Positions 1 to 7,870 of a stretch of DNA of 11,671 nt are shown here, in pieces. Origin of the DNA: an uncultured Bacteroides sp. (GTDB lineage: Bacteria > Bacteroidota > Bacteroidia > Bacteroidales > Bacteroidaceae). The first letter of the stretch is position 1, and every line of letters begins with the position of its first letter. The notes under the pieces were generated by a model, which did no database searches, was not told the origin of the DNA, and saw nothing but the letters and a program-made list of their open reading frames with translations. The DNA lies in the NCBI GenBank assembly GCA_900557355.1, contig USSR01000155.1, positions 1 through 11,671 of the forward strand. The letters are read 5' to 3'. The translations under genes and the position numbers were made by a program.

Positions 1-16
1 AAAAATATTTCTTCAT
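1..16 (-). CDS. Possible start of a next gene, cut by the left edge (5' end only)
   Basis: On the minus strand an ATG at 16-14 opens a frame reading Met-Lys-Lys-Tyr-Phe before the window ends. A Met-Lys-Lys-aromatic opening is common in exported Bacteroidota proteins, and the codon lies 132 bp downstream of the GH43 stop on the same strand, where another PUL gene would be expected. No strong ribosome binding site is visible: the upstream minus strand reads GTGAGTAATATT before the ATG. Five codons cannot identify a product, and the ATG may be chance in AT-rich DNA. Confidence 0.3.
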
Positions 17-55
17 AATATTACTCACATTTTATTACACTCGTTTTAATTAAAG

Positions 56-136
56 TACCTATAGGTAGTCTACCTATTACTACGTAGTAGTTGCCACACT
101 ACCTATAGGTAATCAGAGTACTACTACTAAGTAGTT
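56..136. repeat. Phased array of four palindromes (A-B-A-B'), possible operator or RNA structure
   Basis: Two identical 12-bp palindromes TACCTATAGGTA (type A) lie at 56-67 and 100-111. Between them is the 12-bp palindrome TACTACGTAGTA (type B, 78-89). After them comes a relaxed type B, TACTAC-TAA-GTAGTT (122-136). Centres fall at 61.5, 83.5, 105.5 and 129, so steps are 22, 22 and 23.5 bp. The block can also be read as a diverged tandem repeat of about 44 bp (56-99 and 100-136 onward). TACCTAT at 71-77 is an extra half-copy of A and pairs with ATAGGTA at 61-67. With two more flanking bases the A copies form a 14-bp perfect inverted repeat (56-69 with 98-111). The block lies between the GH43 stop and a possible next gene. 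The symmetry is directly visible. Function is unknown: candidates are a multi-site operator for a dimeric regulator, or hairpins that end or process the operon transcript. There is no T-run typical of an intrinsic terminator next to it. Confidence 0.75.
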
Positions 137-148
137 TATCACGCGGAT

Positions 149-1255
149 TTAGTAACTCCAGGAATCATACCAACGAAGCACAGGCATCCCCTTCTCAAAC
201 TCTATAGGCAACCACACGTATCGTGAATCCTTCAGGTTCTTGCTGTTCCAGCGGTCGGCCATAAAAATCCATTTGTTTTTAGCACCAGGAACAGGCAAGA
301 TAAATGTACTTTGCGAATCGAAAGTTGTGTTAGCCTTATCTCCTACACAAGGATTCTCCAGTTCTTTCCAAGGCCCCCATATATCATCAGCTACAGCCAT
401 CCTTGCAGGATTCGGGTCCCATCCTGTGCAACCTGAAGCTATCAGCCAATATTTGCCTTTATGCTTGAATATGGCAGGAGCCTCATTGGCTCTGCCGGGA
501 AGTACACGCACATATTTCCCGGTATATCCGCAATAATCATCTGTCAACTCCACCAGATGCAACGTATTGTTTTCTTCGGAAGAGAAGATATGATAAGCTT
601 TCCGGTCATCGTCCACAAATATCGTCATATCACGCACCATTTGCCCTTTGCCCAAATCCCGGACCACGAATAAACCTTCTTTCATCGCTGCTCTCCATTC
701 CGGTGTCCGCGCTTTCAAGCCCACAGAAGACGAAAGTTTCTCTACAACGCTTGACTCCATATTCGCAGGCATGATTCCCGAACAAGAACGCCCTGCATGC
801 AGAAATTTAAAAGGTCCTGTAGGAGAATCACTTATTGCCACTCCATATTCAGCGGCTTTGTACCCCTGTCCTTTCAACTCAAGATGAAACCACATGACAA
901 ACTTACCCGTTTTCTCATTGAAAATAACTTTAGGACGTTCTATCAGGCAACCGCTTTCTATCTTATGACCCGAACCTTCGGGAAAAACCTCTAAAGCAAT
1001 GCCTTCGTTCTTCCAGTCATACAGGTTTGCCGAAGAGTAAACCCCTACGCCTTTCAATGCCGCCGCCGTATTCTCGTGCATGTGCGTTCCATACCAATAG
1101 TATATTCCATTATGCAACAGAATACCTCCGCCATGGGCATTGATATGCACACCGTCCGTATCTTTCCAGATGGCACCGGGTGTAAACTTCTGCGCATACA
1201 GAGAAGATATATGAGCTGCCAATAAAAACAATATTAAATATAAAATCTTATTCAT
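149..1255 (-). CDS. GH43 glycoside hydrolase, probable exo-beta-1,3-galactanase (subfamily 24)
   Basis: This 368-residue protein probably releases galactose from the end of beta-1,3-galactan, the backbone of type II arabinogalactan. Residues 1-21 form a type I signal peptide (hydrophobic stretch, cut likely after Tyr-Ala before Gln22) with no lipobox, so it should act in the periplasm. The five-bladed beta-propeller covers roughly residues 28-366. It opens with the subfamily-like segment DTDGVHINAHGGGIL (32-46), where the Asp base used by most GH43 enzymes is absent. Asp209 in VRDM fits the acid modulator, Glu258 in NEAPAIF the general acid, Glu106 in ERPKV the extra conserved Glu, and Gln315 in DSQS the Gln that replaces the base. 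From memory of the Phanerochaete enzyme (Glu102, Asp158, Glu208, Gln263), the Asp-to-Glu and Glu-to-Gln distances agree within two residues. A segment of some 45 residues (about 152-200) is extra relative to that enzyme; it looks usual for bacterial members. The gene starts 32 bp after susD-like 2 and is probably co-transcribed. Family call is firm; the exact linkage is inferred. Confidence 0.87.
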   Translation of the reverse strand: MNKILYLILFLLAAHISSLYAQKFTPGAIWKDTDGVHINAHGGGILLHNGIYYWYGTHMHENTAAALKGVGVYSSANLYDWKNEGIALEVFPEGSGHKIESGCLIERPKVIFNEKTGKFVMWFHLELKGQGYKAAEYGVAISDSPTGPFKFLHAGRSCSGIMPANMESSVVEKLSSSVGLKARTPEWRAAMKEGLFVVRDLGKGQMVRDMTIFVDDDRKAYHIFSSEENNTLHLVELTDDYCGYTGKYVRVLPGRANEAPAIFKHKGKYWLIASGCTGWDPNPARMAVADDIWGPWKELENPCVGDKANTTFDSQSTFILPVPGAKNKWIFMADRWNSKNLKDSRYVWLPIEFEKGMPVLRWYDSWSY

Positions 1256-1287
1256 TATTCAAACTATTACATTTTCTAATCGGTTCA

Positions 1288-2976
1288 TCATTTCCATCCG
1301 GGATTCTGAGTCAGTTTCGTATTCTTGCGCAATTCTTCATCGGCAATCGGGAATAAATACATTTTATCATCCCAAGCCCTCTGCCGGGTCACACGTTCGT
1401 AGTTAATTCTACCTTCCCGTTTGGTCAGTTTCATCAGTTCTACGCTTTTCAACACCTCACCCAACTTCCATCTCCTGACATCCCAGAACCGATGACCTTC
1501 AAAAGCCAACTCAACCATACGCTCATTCCTGTAGTATTCCATAAACTCATCCAGAGCTACCGTAGTCGGAACGACCGGCATATTGCGGAATGTCTTTAAT
1601 TCATTCAGTTTGGCCACAGCTGAGATAGGAAAGTCCTCATCGGTCATCCCCGGATTACCCAAATAATTGGCAACGCACTCGGCATAGTTCAAATAGAATT
1701 CGGACAAACGATACATAATCCACGAATGGCGCAATGTATTGATTTGTCCCGGACGCAAATCAATAGCAGGATCACAATACTTACGCAGATAATATCCTGT
1801 TGGTGTAGCACCCGTCAGAGGATGCCCGTTCAGTCCGCCTTCGAAAGTCTCGATAGGTGAAGTATTCCAGTTGGGCCATTTCGTGGTTCCATTGGTCACA
1901 ACCGTCAATGCCATGCGCGGATCACGCCCTGCATAGGGGTTCTCCGGATCATATCCGCTTCCTTCCTCATTCCAGAGTTTTCCGGTTTTCTGCATTCTGT
2001 AAGCATCCACCAAGGTCTGGGTAGGACAGTTTCCTGAATTTCCGCCTTCTACCCCCACCGGGAAGTTATTAGTCTCGAAGGTATTTATATTCCCCAAACG
2101 ACGGGCATAAATCACTTCTTTTCCCTTGAAATTATTAACACCGGTCAGATTCGCATAATTATCCAACGCAACACCATTAGCAGCACAGGCCTCCAACACC
2201 TTTTTATTTGCCAATGCAGCCTGTTTCCACAATGCTTTTGCATCAGCACCCGATTCGCGGAATAAAGGACTCGCCGCATACATCTGTGAACGGGCTTTCA
2301 AAGCTAGAACTGCCAATCGCGTAATACGCCCGGTCTCCGCATAAGGCAACGCTGCATAATCCAAAGGCAGCTCATCAGCTATAGCATCACACTCATCGGC
2401 TATAAACCGGAAGATTTCTTGTTTGGAAGTTCTTTCAGCCTGATTAGCCTCTTCGGCAGTCATCGTCTCCAGCACAAGCGGCACATCTCCAAACGTCTTG
2501 ACCAACTCGAAATAGAAATAAGCCCTCAAAAAACGTACTTCATACTGATAGCGGCGATAGCGCTCCATTTGTTCTGCATAATCAAGATTGTGCTTAAAAT
2601 CTTCAAAAGTGTACTGTTCCCAATTCTCCAAAAAGAAATTGGCCGACCGAATCCCCCAATAGGAATCAGCCCAAGTTGAAGTCAAAGTACGCAACGGTCC
2701 CCAAGCCCCGTTATAAAAATTATGTACATTGGAAGCCGGCCAGGCACATTCCGCCTCATCACAGGCAGATGCCAGGGTGGCACCGTTATTATATCCTTCC
2801 AAGCCATTCTCCAAGCGCGAATAGATGTTAGTCACATAGTTGTTCACTCGCTGAAAATCAGAAAAAGTCTGATCTTTCGTATATTCAGTCACCTCATTGT
2901 AGTCCAGCCAGTCTCCACAACCCGACATTACCGGCACAATGCAAGCTATCAGTAACGATTTTAGTATACCTTTCAT
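1288..2976 (-). CDS. SusD/RagB-like surface glycan-binding lipoprotein, second pair
   Basis: A 562-residue SusD-family lipoprotein, expected to cap its SusC partner at the cell surface and hand over oligosaccharide. The signal peptide is residues 1-19 with a lipobox MSGC and lipidated Cys20, followed by GDWLD; Asp at +3 is in keeping with surface display in Bacteroides, though not a full export signal. The family signature RFLRAYFYFELVKTFGDVPL lies at 148-167, the TPR-like helical part follows, and the late motif ERMVELAFEGHRFWDVRRW plus the ending NPGWK are typical of SusD C-termini. The start at 2976 (ATGAAAGG) is preferred over an in-frame TTG two codons upstream, because it gives a normal Met-Lys signal peptide. 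It begins 18 bp after the susC-like 2 stop, so the two are translated as a pair. Ligand cannot be told from sequence, since SusD binding residues are poorly conserved between families. Confidence 0.93.
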   Translation of the reverse strand: MKGILKSLLIACIVPVMSGCGDWLDYNEVTEYTKDQTFSDFQRVNNYVTNIYSRLENGLEGYNNGATLASACDEAECAWPASNVHNFYNGAWGPLRTLTSTWADSYWGIRSANFFLENWEQYTFEDFKHNLDYAEQMERYRRYQYEVRFLRAYFYFELVKTFGDVPLVLETMTAEEANQAERTSKQEIFRFIADECDAIADELPLDYAALPYAETGRITRLAVLALKARSQMYAASPLFRESGADAKALWKQAALANKKVLEACAANGVALDNYANLTGVNNFKGKEVIYARRLGNINTFETNNFPVGVEGGNSGNCPTQTLVDAYRMQKTGKLWNEEGSGYDPENPYAGRDPRMALTVVTNGTTKWPNWNTSPIETFEGGLNGHPLTGATPTGYYLRKYCDPAIDLRPGQINTLRHSWIMYRLSEFYLNYAECVANYLGNPGMTDEDFPISAVAKLNELKTFRNMPVVPTTVALDEFMEYYRNERMVELAFEGHRFWDVRRWKLGEVLKSVELMKLTKREGRINYERVTRQRAWDDKMYLFPIADEELRKNTKLTQNPGWK

Positions 2977-2994
2977 AATCAAATTACTTTTAAA

Positions 2995-5976
2995 TTAAAA
3001 ACCTACTCTTACGCCAACGTGCACGGAACGATCCGCCGGATAGCTAACTCCAACGACTTCCGGATCAAAGATGTCCATCTTGTCAATAGAGAAGAGATCC
3101 ATTCCTCTGACATACAATTTCGCCGTCTTCATCTTTATCTTATTTATCCATGCTTTCGGCAGCTTGTAATACACTTCGCAATGGCGCAATTTCAAGAAAG
3201 AAGCATCGGCCAACCACAAATCGCTCGACTGATTATTGTTAGGATTGCTGTCGGAAGTCAATCTCGGATACAATGCGTCCGGAGTCTCCGGAGTCCATCT
3301 GTTGGCATAGTAATGCTCTGAAATCGTGCAATTGCCGGCCAGTGGCCTGTAAACGCTCTTTGCATTCAGCCAAGCACTGTAACGGGCTACACCTTGGAAC
3401 AAGAAATCAATTCCGATTCCCTTATACTCAATCCCGGCATTGAATGCAAAATATGCTTCGGGCGTGCTCATATTATATCCCATTGCCACCTTGTCATTGT
3501 CATCGATAAAGCCATCCTTATTCTGGTCCTTATATTTGATGTCGCCCGGAGCTACTTCCGAGAACAGCTGTTTAGGACTTGACGCTATGTCGGCATCATC
3601 TTTGAAAAAGCCTATAGCTTCAAGACCGAACGGTTGCCCCATAGGCAATCCTGTGGTTCTCAGATATTCTTCAGCCACCGGTTGCTCCAGCTTTTCCACG
3701 ACCTTGTTCTTCGCCAATGTAAACCGCACGCCTCCTGTTATCAGGAAGTCGCCATGAGCTTTCTCATAGGACAATCCCAGTTCCACACCTTTACTGTCAA
3801 CGCGTCCCATAGGTACATAATCTGGATTTAGTCCCAAAACCGTACTTGTTCTTCCTCCTTGTCCTACCATAATCTGGTCACGGCGCTGAAAATATACATC
3901 TCCCATGAAAGTTAATCCTCCGAACAAAGTGGCATCAATACCCACATTATATTTCAAAGCCCGCTCGTGCTTAAAATTCGTTGTAGGAAGGCGGCCTTCG
4001 GCAACACCAGCGTAGCTGGTAAAGTTATCGCCATAGAAATAATTTCCTCCACCTCCAAAAGCATCTGAAGTTATATTCCATTCCGGGACGTAATCAGAAT
4101 GAAGAATACCCGCTGAAGCTCTTAGCTTTAACAAACTAATCCACGAAACATCGCTCAAGAAATTCTCCTTCGACAATACCCAAGCGGCAGAAAGAGTGGG
4201 TGAGAAAGTAAACTTATAGTTAACCGGCAATCGATTGGAACCCGAACCTACCAAAGCCAAATCCACAAAATATCTGTCGAGTATACCATAATGAGTATAG
4301 GACGAGAAGTTCACACGGTTCAGCGTATTATGCCTGTTTTGCTGCACGCTATGATTAAAATGCCACATCAGAGTCGTATACAGTTTGCTTTTGGCAAAAT
4401 TCTTCTTATAGTCGAGTTGGGCAACAAAATTGAATCTACGATACATCGGACCATTCATATTTTTGGTGAAAGTCAGTTCTTTATCCTGGCCACCCACTAT
4501 ACGGGTTATGTTTGTCGGAATACCGTTCTCAAAATTCAAAACATCCGAAGCATACTTATAACTTTTCGAACGGACTTCCCAATAAGTAGTCGCATTGTCA
4601 TACCCCAATCTTAAAGAAGCTCCAAGACCTTTGGTAATAAAATCCAGTTCTTGTCTCAAAGTCATGTCCGCCATCAACGTACGGGCATGCGAACGGTCAT
4701 ATCCTTTAGCTTGCAAATTAGCTACCGGATTAATACCCGGCCACGTAAGGTCACCTCCCCATATTCCATCCTCGGTCTTTATGGGATAGGCAGCGGCAGG
4801 CAGAGTATATAAATTATCCATAATCTTATTGGGCTGAGAGTGATTATACTCCGTCAGAATCCCTAATAAATTCACCTGCAAATTGGTACTTTTAGAAATC
4901 GTAATATCCAAATTTGCCCTGATATTCCCTTTTGAATACTCATTTTGATTTGAGTATCCTTCATTGGTATCCGTGTTTTTAAAGAAGCCACTACTATTCT
5001 CCAGATTCAACATCGTGTAGTAGCGCATTTTCTTTCCTCCACCCTGGAAACTTATGTTATAGATATTAGAATGCCCCATATCGCCGATAGTCTCGTCCAT
5101 CCAGTCCACATTAGGATACAAATAAGGCAAATCACCGCTTCTGAAAGCATCCAGCTCGAATTGCGAGTAGCGTGCGCCTTTACCATCGTTCCGATAAGCC
5201 TCATTCATCGCCTGAGCGTAGGTATAAGCATCTACAAATTTCGGTAGTCTGACAGCTTTTGAAAAGCCATGATCATAGCTGATATCAATATTCATAGCAT
5301 CATACATACCCCGTTTGGTTTTAACCAAAATAGCACCGTTAATGCCTTTATGACCATACAGAGCAACAGCAGCCGCATCCTTCAAAATGGAAACCGACTC
5401 CACTTCTTCCGTGGTGAGATCGTCAATAGGACGTTCAAAACCATCAACCAACACAAGAATCCCACTTCCGGAGAGCGATTGCGCGCCTCTGATGGATAAA
5501 GCGGCCTTTTCTTCCCATATCGAGCCACTGCCTTGAAGTGCCGTAAGTCCTAAAACCTTGCCGAACAAAGCGATCCGTACGCTAAGTGCCGAACTTTTCA
5601 TCAATTCTTCCGAACCGACAGTGGCAACGGCAGAAGTCGATTCTTCATTGGTTTGTCCTGCAATCAACGGATTGACGGAAACCGGCTTGGAAGCATAATT
5701 CATCACCACTCTTATCTTCTTCTCATCACCGACAAGAATTGATTTAGCAGCATTAGTAGGAGTTTCAATGAAAAGACTTGTCCCTTTGGGAGCGGTAATC
5801 GAAAACATTCCATTCTCATCAGTCAAAGTAGATACAACCGATTTTTCCAGACTGACTTTTGCGCTGGCAACAGGCTTTCCTAAGTTGTCTACCACGATGC
5901 CACTCAAAACATCTTGTCCATAAGCCTGAACAGCCAGACTAAAAGACAGCAGCATGAGTATTATTTTATTTTTCAT
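2995..5976 (-). CDS. SusC/RagA-like TonB-dependent transporter, second pair, divergent plug entry
   Basis: A 993-residue outer-membrane transporter that should import oligosaccharides using TonB energy. Signal peptide is residues 1-20 (cut before Gln21). A carboxypeptidase-regulatory-like beta-sandwich follows (about 22-92), then the plug (about 105-225, with SIRGAQSLSGSGILVLVDG at 161-179 and SILKDAAAVALYG at 196-208) and the 22-strand barrel. Late hallmarks are GDIKYKDQNKDGFID (811-825), an EF-hand-like loop common in SusC proteins, and LWLADASFLKLRHCEVYY. It ends in Val-Gly-Phe, the aromatic C-terminus expected for BAM insertion. The usual TonB-box/plug opening (VVVxGYGTQ then LTGAVS) is replaced by VNPLIAGQTNEESTSAVATV at 101-120. 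There is no STN domain, so it is not built to signal to an anti-sigma factor. The start at 5976 is chosen because MKNKIILMLL begins a proper signal peptide and AAAGAAGAAACG lies just upstream. An in-frame start at 6036 would overlap susD-like 1 and put 20 polar residues before the signal. Confidence 0.92.
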   Translation of the reverse strand: MKNKIILMLLSFSLAVQAYGQDVLSGIVVDNLGKPVASAKVSLEKSVVSTLTDENGMFSITAPKGTSLFIETPTNAAKSILVGDEKKIRVVMNYASKPVSVNPLIAGQTNEESTSAVATVGSEELMKSSALSVRIALFGKVLGLTALQGSGSIWEEKAALSIRGAQSLSGSGILVLVDGFERPIDDLTTEEVESVSILKDAAAVALYGHKGINGAILVKTKRGMYDAMNIDISYDHGFSKAVRLPKFVDAYTYAQAMNEAYRNDGKGARYSQFELDAFRSGDLPYLYPNVDWMDETIGDMGHSNIYNISFQGGGKKMRYYTMLNLENSSGFFKNTDTNEGYSNQNEYSKGNIRANLDITISKSTNLQVNLLGILTEYNHSQPNKIMDNLYTLPAAAYPIKTEDGIWGGDLTWPGINPVANLQAKGYDRSHARTLMADMTLRQELDFITKGLGASLRLGYDNATTYWEVRSKSYKYASDVLNFENGIPTNITRIVGGQDKELTFTKNMNGPMYRRFNFVAQLDYKKNFAKSKLYTTLMWHFNHSVQQNRHNTLNRVNFSSYTHYGILDRYFVDLALVGSGSNRLPVNYKFTFSPTLSAAWVLSKENFLSDVSWISLLKLRASAGILHSDYVPEWNITSDAFGGGGNYFYGDNFTSYAGVAEGRLPTTNFKHERALKYNVGIDATLFGGLTFMGDVYFQRRDQIMVGQGGRTSTVLGLNPDYVPMGRVDSKGVELGLSYEKAHGDFLITGGVRFTLAKNKVVEKLEQPVAEEYLRTTGLPMGQPFGLEAIGFFKDDADIASSPKQLFSEVAPGDIKYKDQNKDGFIDDNDKVAMGYNMSTPEAYFAFNAGIEYKGIGIDFLFQGVARYSAWLNAKSVYRPLAGNCTISEHYYANRWTPETPDALYPRLTSDSNPNNNQSSDLWLADASFLKLRHCEVYYKLPKAWINKIKMKTAKLYVRGMDLFSIDKMDIFDPEVVGVSYPADRSVHVGVRVGF

Positions 5977-6007
5977 AATCGTTTCTTCTTTTACATTATA
6001 CAATAAA

Positions 6008-7858
6008 TCACCAACCCGGATTCTGTACCAGACCATATCCTTTATTCACTTCAGTAGGCGGGAATGCCGTCAGATACCATTTCGGACTAAATGTATATCC
6101 CTCTCTCCACATGAACCTACTCGGATTCCTCAGCTGGAAAACTTCATACTTGAACTTTTGAGGATTACTACTTTCAAGTGTAATCTTCAGCCCATGCAAA
6201 GGAGTTATAAAGTTACTCACCGCTTTATGACGATTCAAATCGAAGAAACGGACGTCTTCAAGACCGAGTTCACAAGCACGTTCTCGCAAGATTTCAGCCA
6301 ATAGTGTCTTTTCATCGCGCAAATTAAGTTCAGGATTACTTTCTTCCAATCCGGGAAGATTAACACGCGCACGCACTTTATCCACTTCAGCAATGGCTTC
6401 CGGATAGCGGTTTGCCTTCATCAAAGCTTCCGCATAAATCAGATGCACTTCGGCCATGCGCAAATAGGGCCAGAAAGTAGGTCTACCTTTGTTCACCTGT
6501 CCGTCTAAAATATATTTATAAATGCCGTAACCGGTTGCATATTGTCCTGATTCGGTAACCGTTCCTTGCTGCATATCACGGCCACCTACCCATAATTCCG
6601 CTTTACGGCCCTGAAAGTCGGCATTATTCACCAATATCGTTTCATACAAACGGGGATCTCTATCCGTAAACATCTTCTCCACCTTCTCGGGGTCGTCCCA
6701 TGAGAAAGGCGTACCGTCACTCATAGTAAACATTTCAACATACTCTTGAGTAGGAGTAAAAGCACCTCCCGGACAAGCACCGTTTCTGAAATAGGCATAG
6801 TTATTATAGTTGATACGTGTTGATATCAGCAATTCAGGATTATCGTACCCGCTTCCCCTCAACGAATAAGCGTCTCTGAAAGCTACACGATATCCGTTTA
6901 ACGGACTGGTCAGCGGCTTATCTGTATTACTTTGCGCTTTCATCAATTGGTAAAAGCCATTTTTCCTTACTTCTTCAAAAAACTCTTCACAAGCAGTGAG
7001 ACAACGGGCCCACAATTCCTGTTTATATCCTCCTGTCCAAACATAATTGGCCGTTACGGCTTCTTGCGGTTCTTCCGTACAATACGGCTGGTCGCTGTTG
7101 AACAAAGGACTGGCTGTAAAAATCAATATCTTACACTTCAGAGCCATAACCGCCGCACGTGTAAACCGGCCGTCCCAAGTCTGATATTCAGTATCCGGAA
7201 GTACCCACGGCAAGTCTCCCGCTGCCTCATCCAATAAGCGAATCATAAAGTCGTTCGTCTCAATAACAGTAGAACGTGGAACTTGAAACTCCTCATTCAC
7301 CTCTAAAGAGCGTTCCAACAGCGGAAGCCCTCCAAAATGCCGATACATATCAAAATAACGCGAAGCTATAATCACTTTCGCCTCAGCCCTCAAACGTATT
7401 TTTTCAGCCTCATCCATATCCGGCACTTTCCCAATCTGTTCGATAAACAGCCAAGATGCGCGAATCGCCTCCCAGCATTCTTCCCTGTTATAACCAAAGC
7501 GTGTATGCGTTGACCAATCCTCCATACCAGCCGTATATCCACCGGCATAATATGTACGTGAAACCTCATCCCAATTCATATGCGAGTGCCACGAATCCGA
7601 CAGACTTTCGAATACGTTCATATTCATTTTCCCGTCTACCGGATTCCAAGCCCAAGGCAGTCCGTAATAAAGTTTTTGATAACAATTCCACAAAAATCTA
7701 CGGGCATAGTCTGCCTTACCAAAGATAGTATCGGCAGTCACATCCACTCCGGGAGCTTTTTCCAAAAACTTGTCTCCAATCTTAAAGTCCTCTACACAGG
7801 CACCAAAGGCAAAAGGCAGTGCAAAAGACAATGCAAAGAATCTTATTATTTTTTTCAT
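6008..7858 (-). CDS. SusD/RagB-like surface glycan-binding lipoprotein, first pair
   Basis: A 616-residue SusD-family protein, longer than the second copy, expected to form the extracellular lid of the transporter encoded 12 bp upstream. The signal peptide is residues 1-20 with Cys21 as the lipidated residue (FGAC). It is followed by Val-Glu-Asp, and acidic residues at +3/+4 fit the Bacteroides surface-export signal. The SusD signature appears as EAKVIIASRYFDMYRHFGG (159-177), with LPLL following. LRERACELGLEDVRFFDLNRH near the C-terminus and the ending NPGW are family hallmarks. The N-terminal third is rich in Trp and Tyr (for example residues 57-115), as is usual in this family; which residues touch sugar cannot be told. 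The stop is TGA at 6010-6008, leaving 31 bp before susC-like 2. It is clearly different from susD-like 2 in length and sequence, so the pairs are not a recent duplication. Confidence 0.94.
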   Translation of the reverse strand: MKKIIRFFALSFALPFAFGACVEDFKIGDKFLEKAPGVDVTADTIFGKADYARRFLWNCYQKLYYGLPWAWNPVDGKMNMNVFESLSDSWHSHMNWDEVSRTYYAGGYTAGMEDWSTHTRFGYNREECWEAIRASWLFIEQIGKVPDMDEAEKIRLRAEAKVIIASRYFDMYRHFGGLPLLERSLEVNEEFQVPRSTVIETNDFMIRLLDEAAGDLPWVLPDTEYQTWDGRFTRAAVMALKCKILIFTASPLFNSDQPYCTEEPQEAVTANYVWTGGYKQELWARCLTACEEFFEEVRKNGFYQLMKAQSNTDKPLTSPLNGYRVAFRDAYSLRGSGYDNPELLISTRINYNNYAYFRNGACPGGAFTPTQEYVEMFTMSDGTPFSWDDPEKVEKMFTDRDPRLYETILVNNADFQGRKAELWVGGRDMQQGTVTESGQYATGYGIYKYILDGQVNKGRPTFWPYLRMAEVHLIYAEALMKANRYPEAIAEVDKVRARVNLPGLEESNPELNLRDEKTLLAEILRERACELGLEDVRFFDLNRHKAVSNFITPLHGLKITLESSNPQKFKYEVFQLRNPSRFMWREGYTFSPKWYLTAFPPTEVNKGYGLVQNPGW

Positions 7859-7870
7859 ACGTATTATTCT

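Noticed and set aside
56..136. CRISPR-like array
   Set aside because: The repeats are only 12 bp, alternate between two types, have spacers of about 10 bp, and no cas gene is present.
56..136. Insertion-sequence ends or an attachment site
   Set aside because: No transposase or integrase, target duplication or disrupted gene is seen nearby.
2977..2982. TTG start two codons upstream of susD-like 2
   Set aside because: The ATG at 2976 gives the usual Met-Lys lipoprotein signal; a TTG start is not needed.
5977..6036. Upstream in-frame start for susC-like 2 at 6036
   Set aside because: It would overlap the end of susD-like 1 by 29 bp and add 20 polar residues before a clean signal peptide beginning at 5976, which also has a purine-rich upstream sequence.
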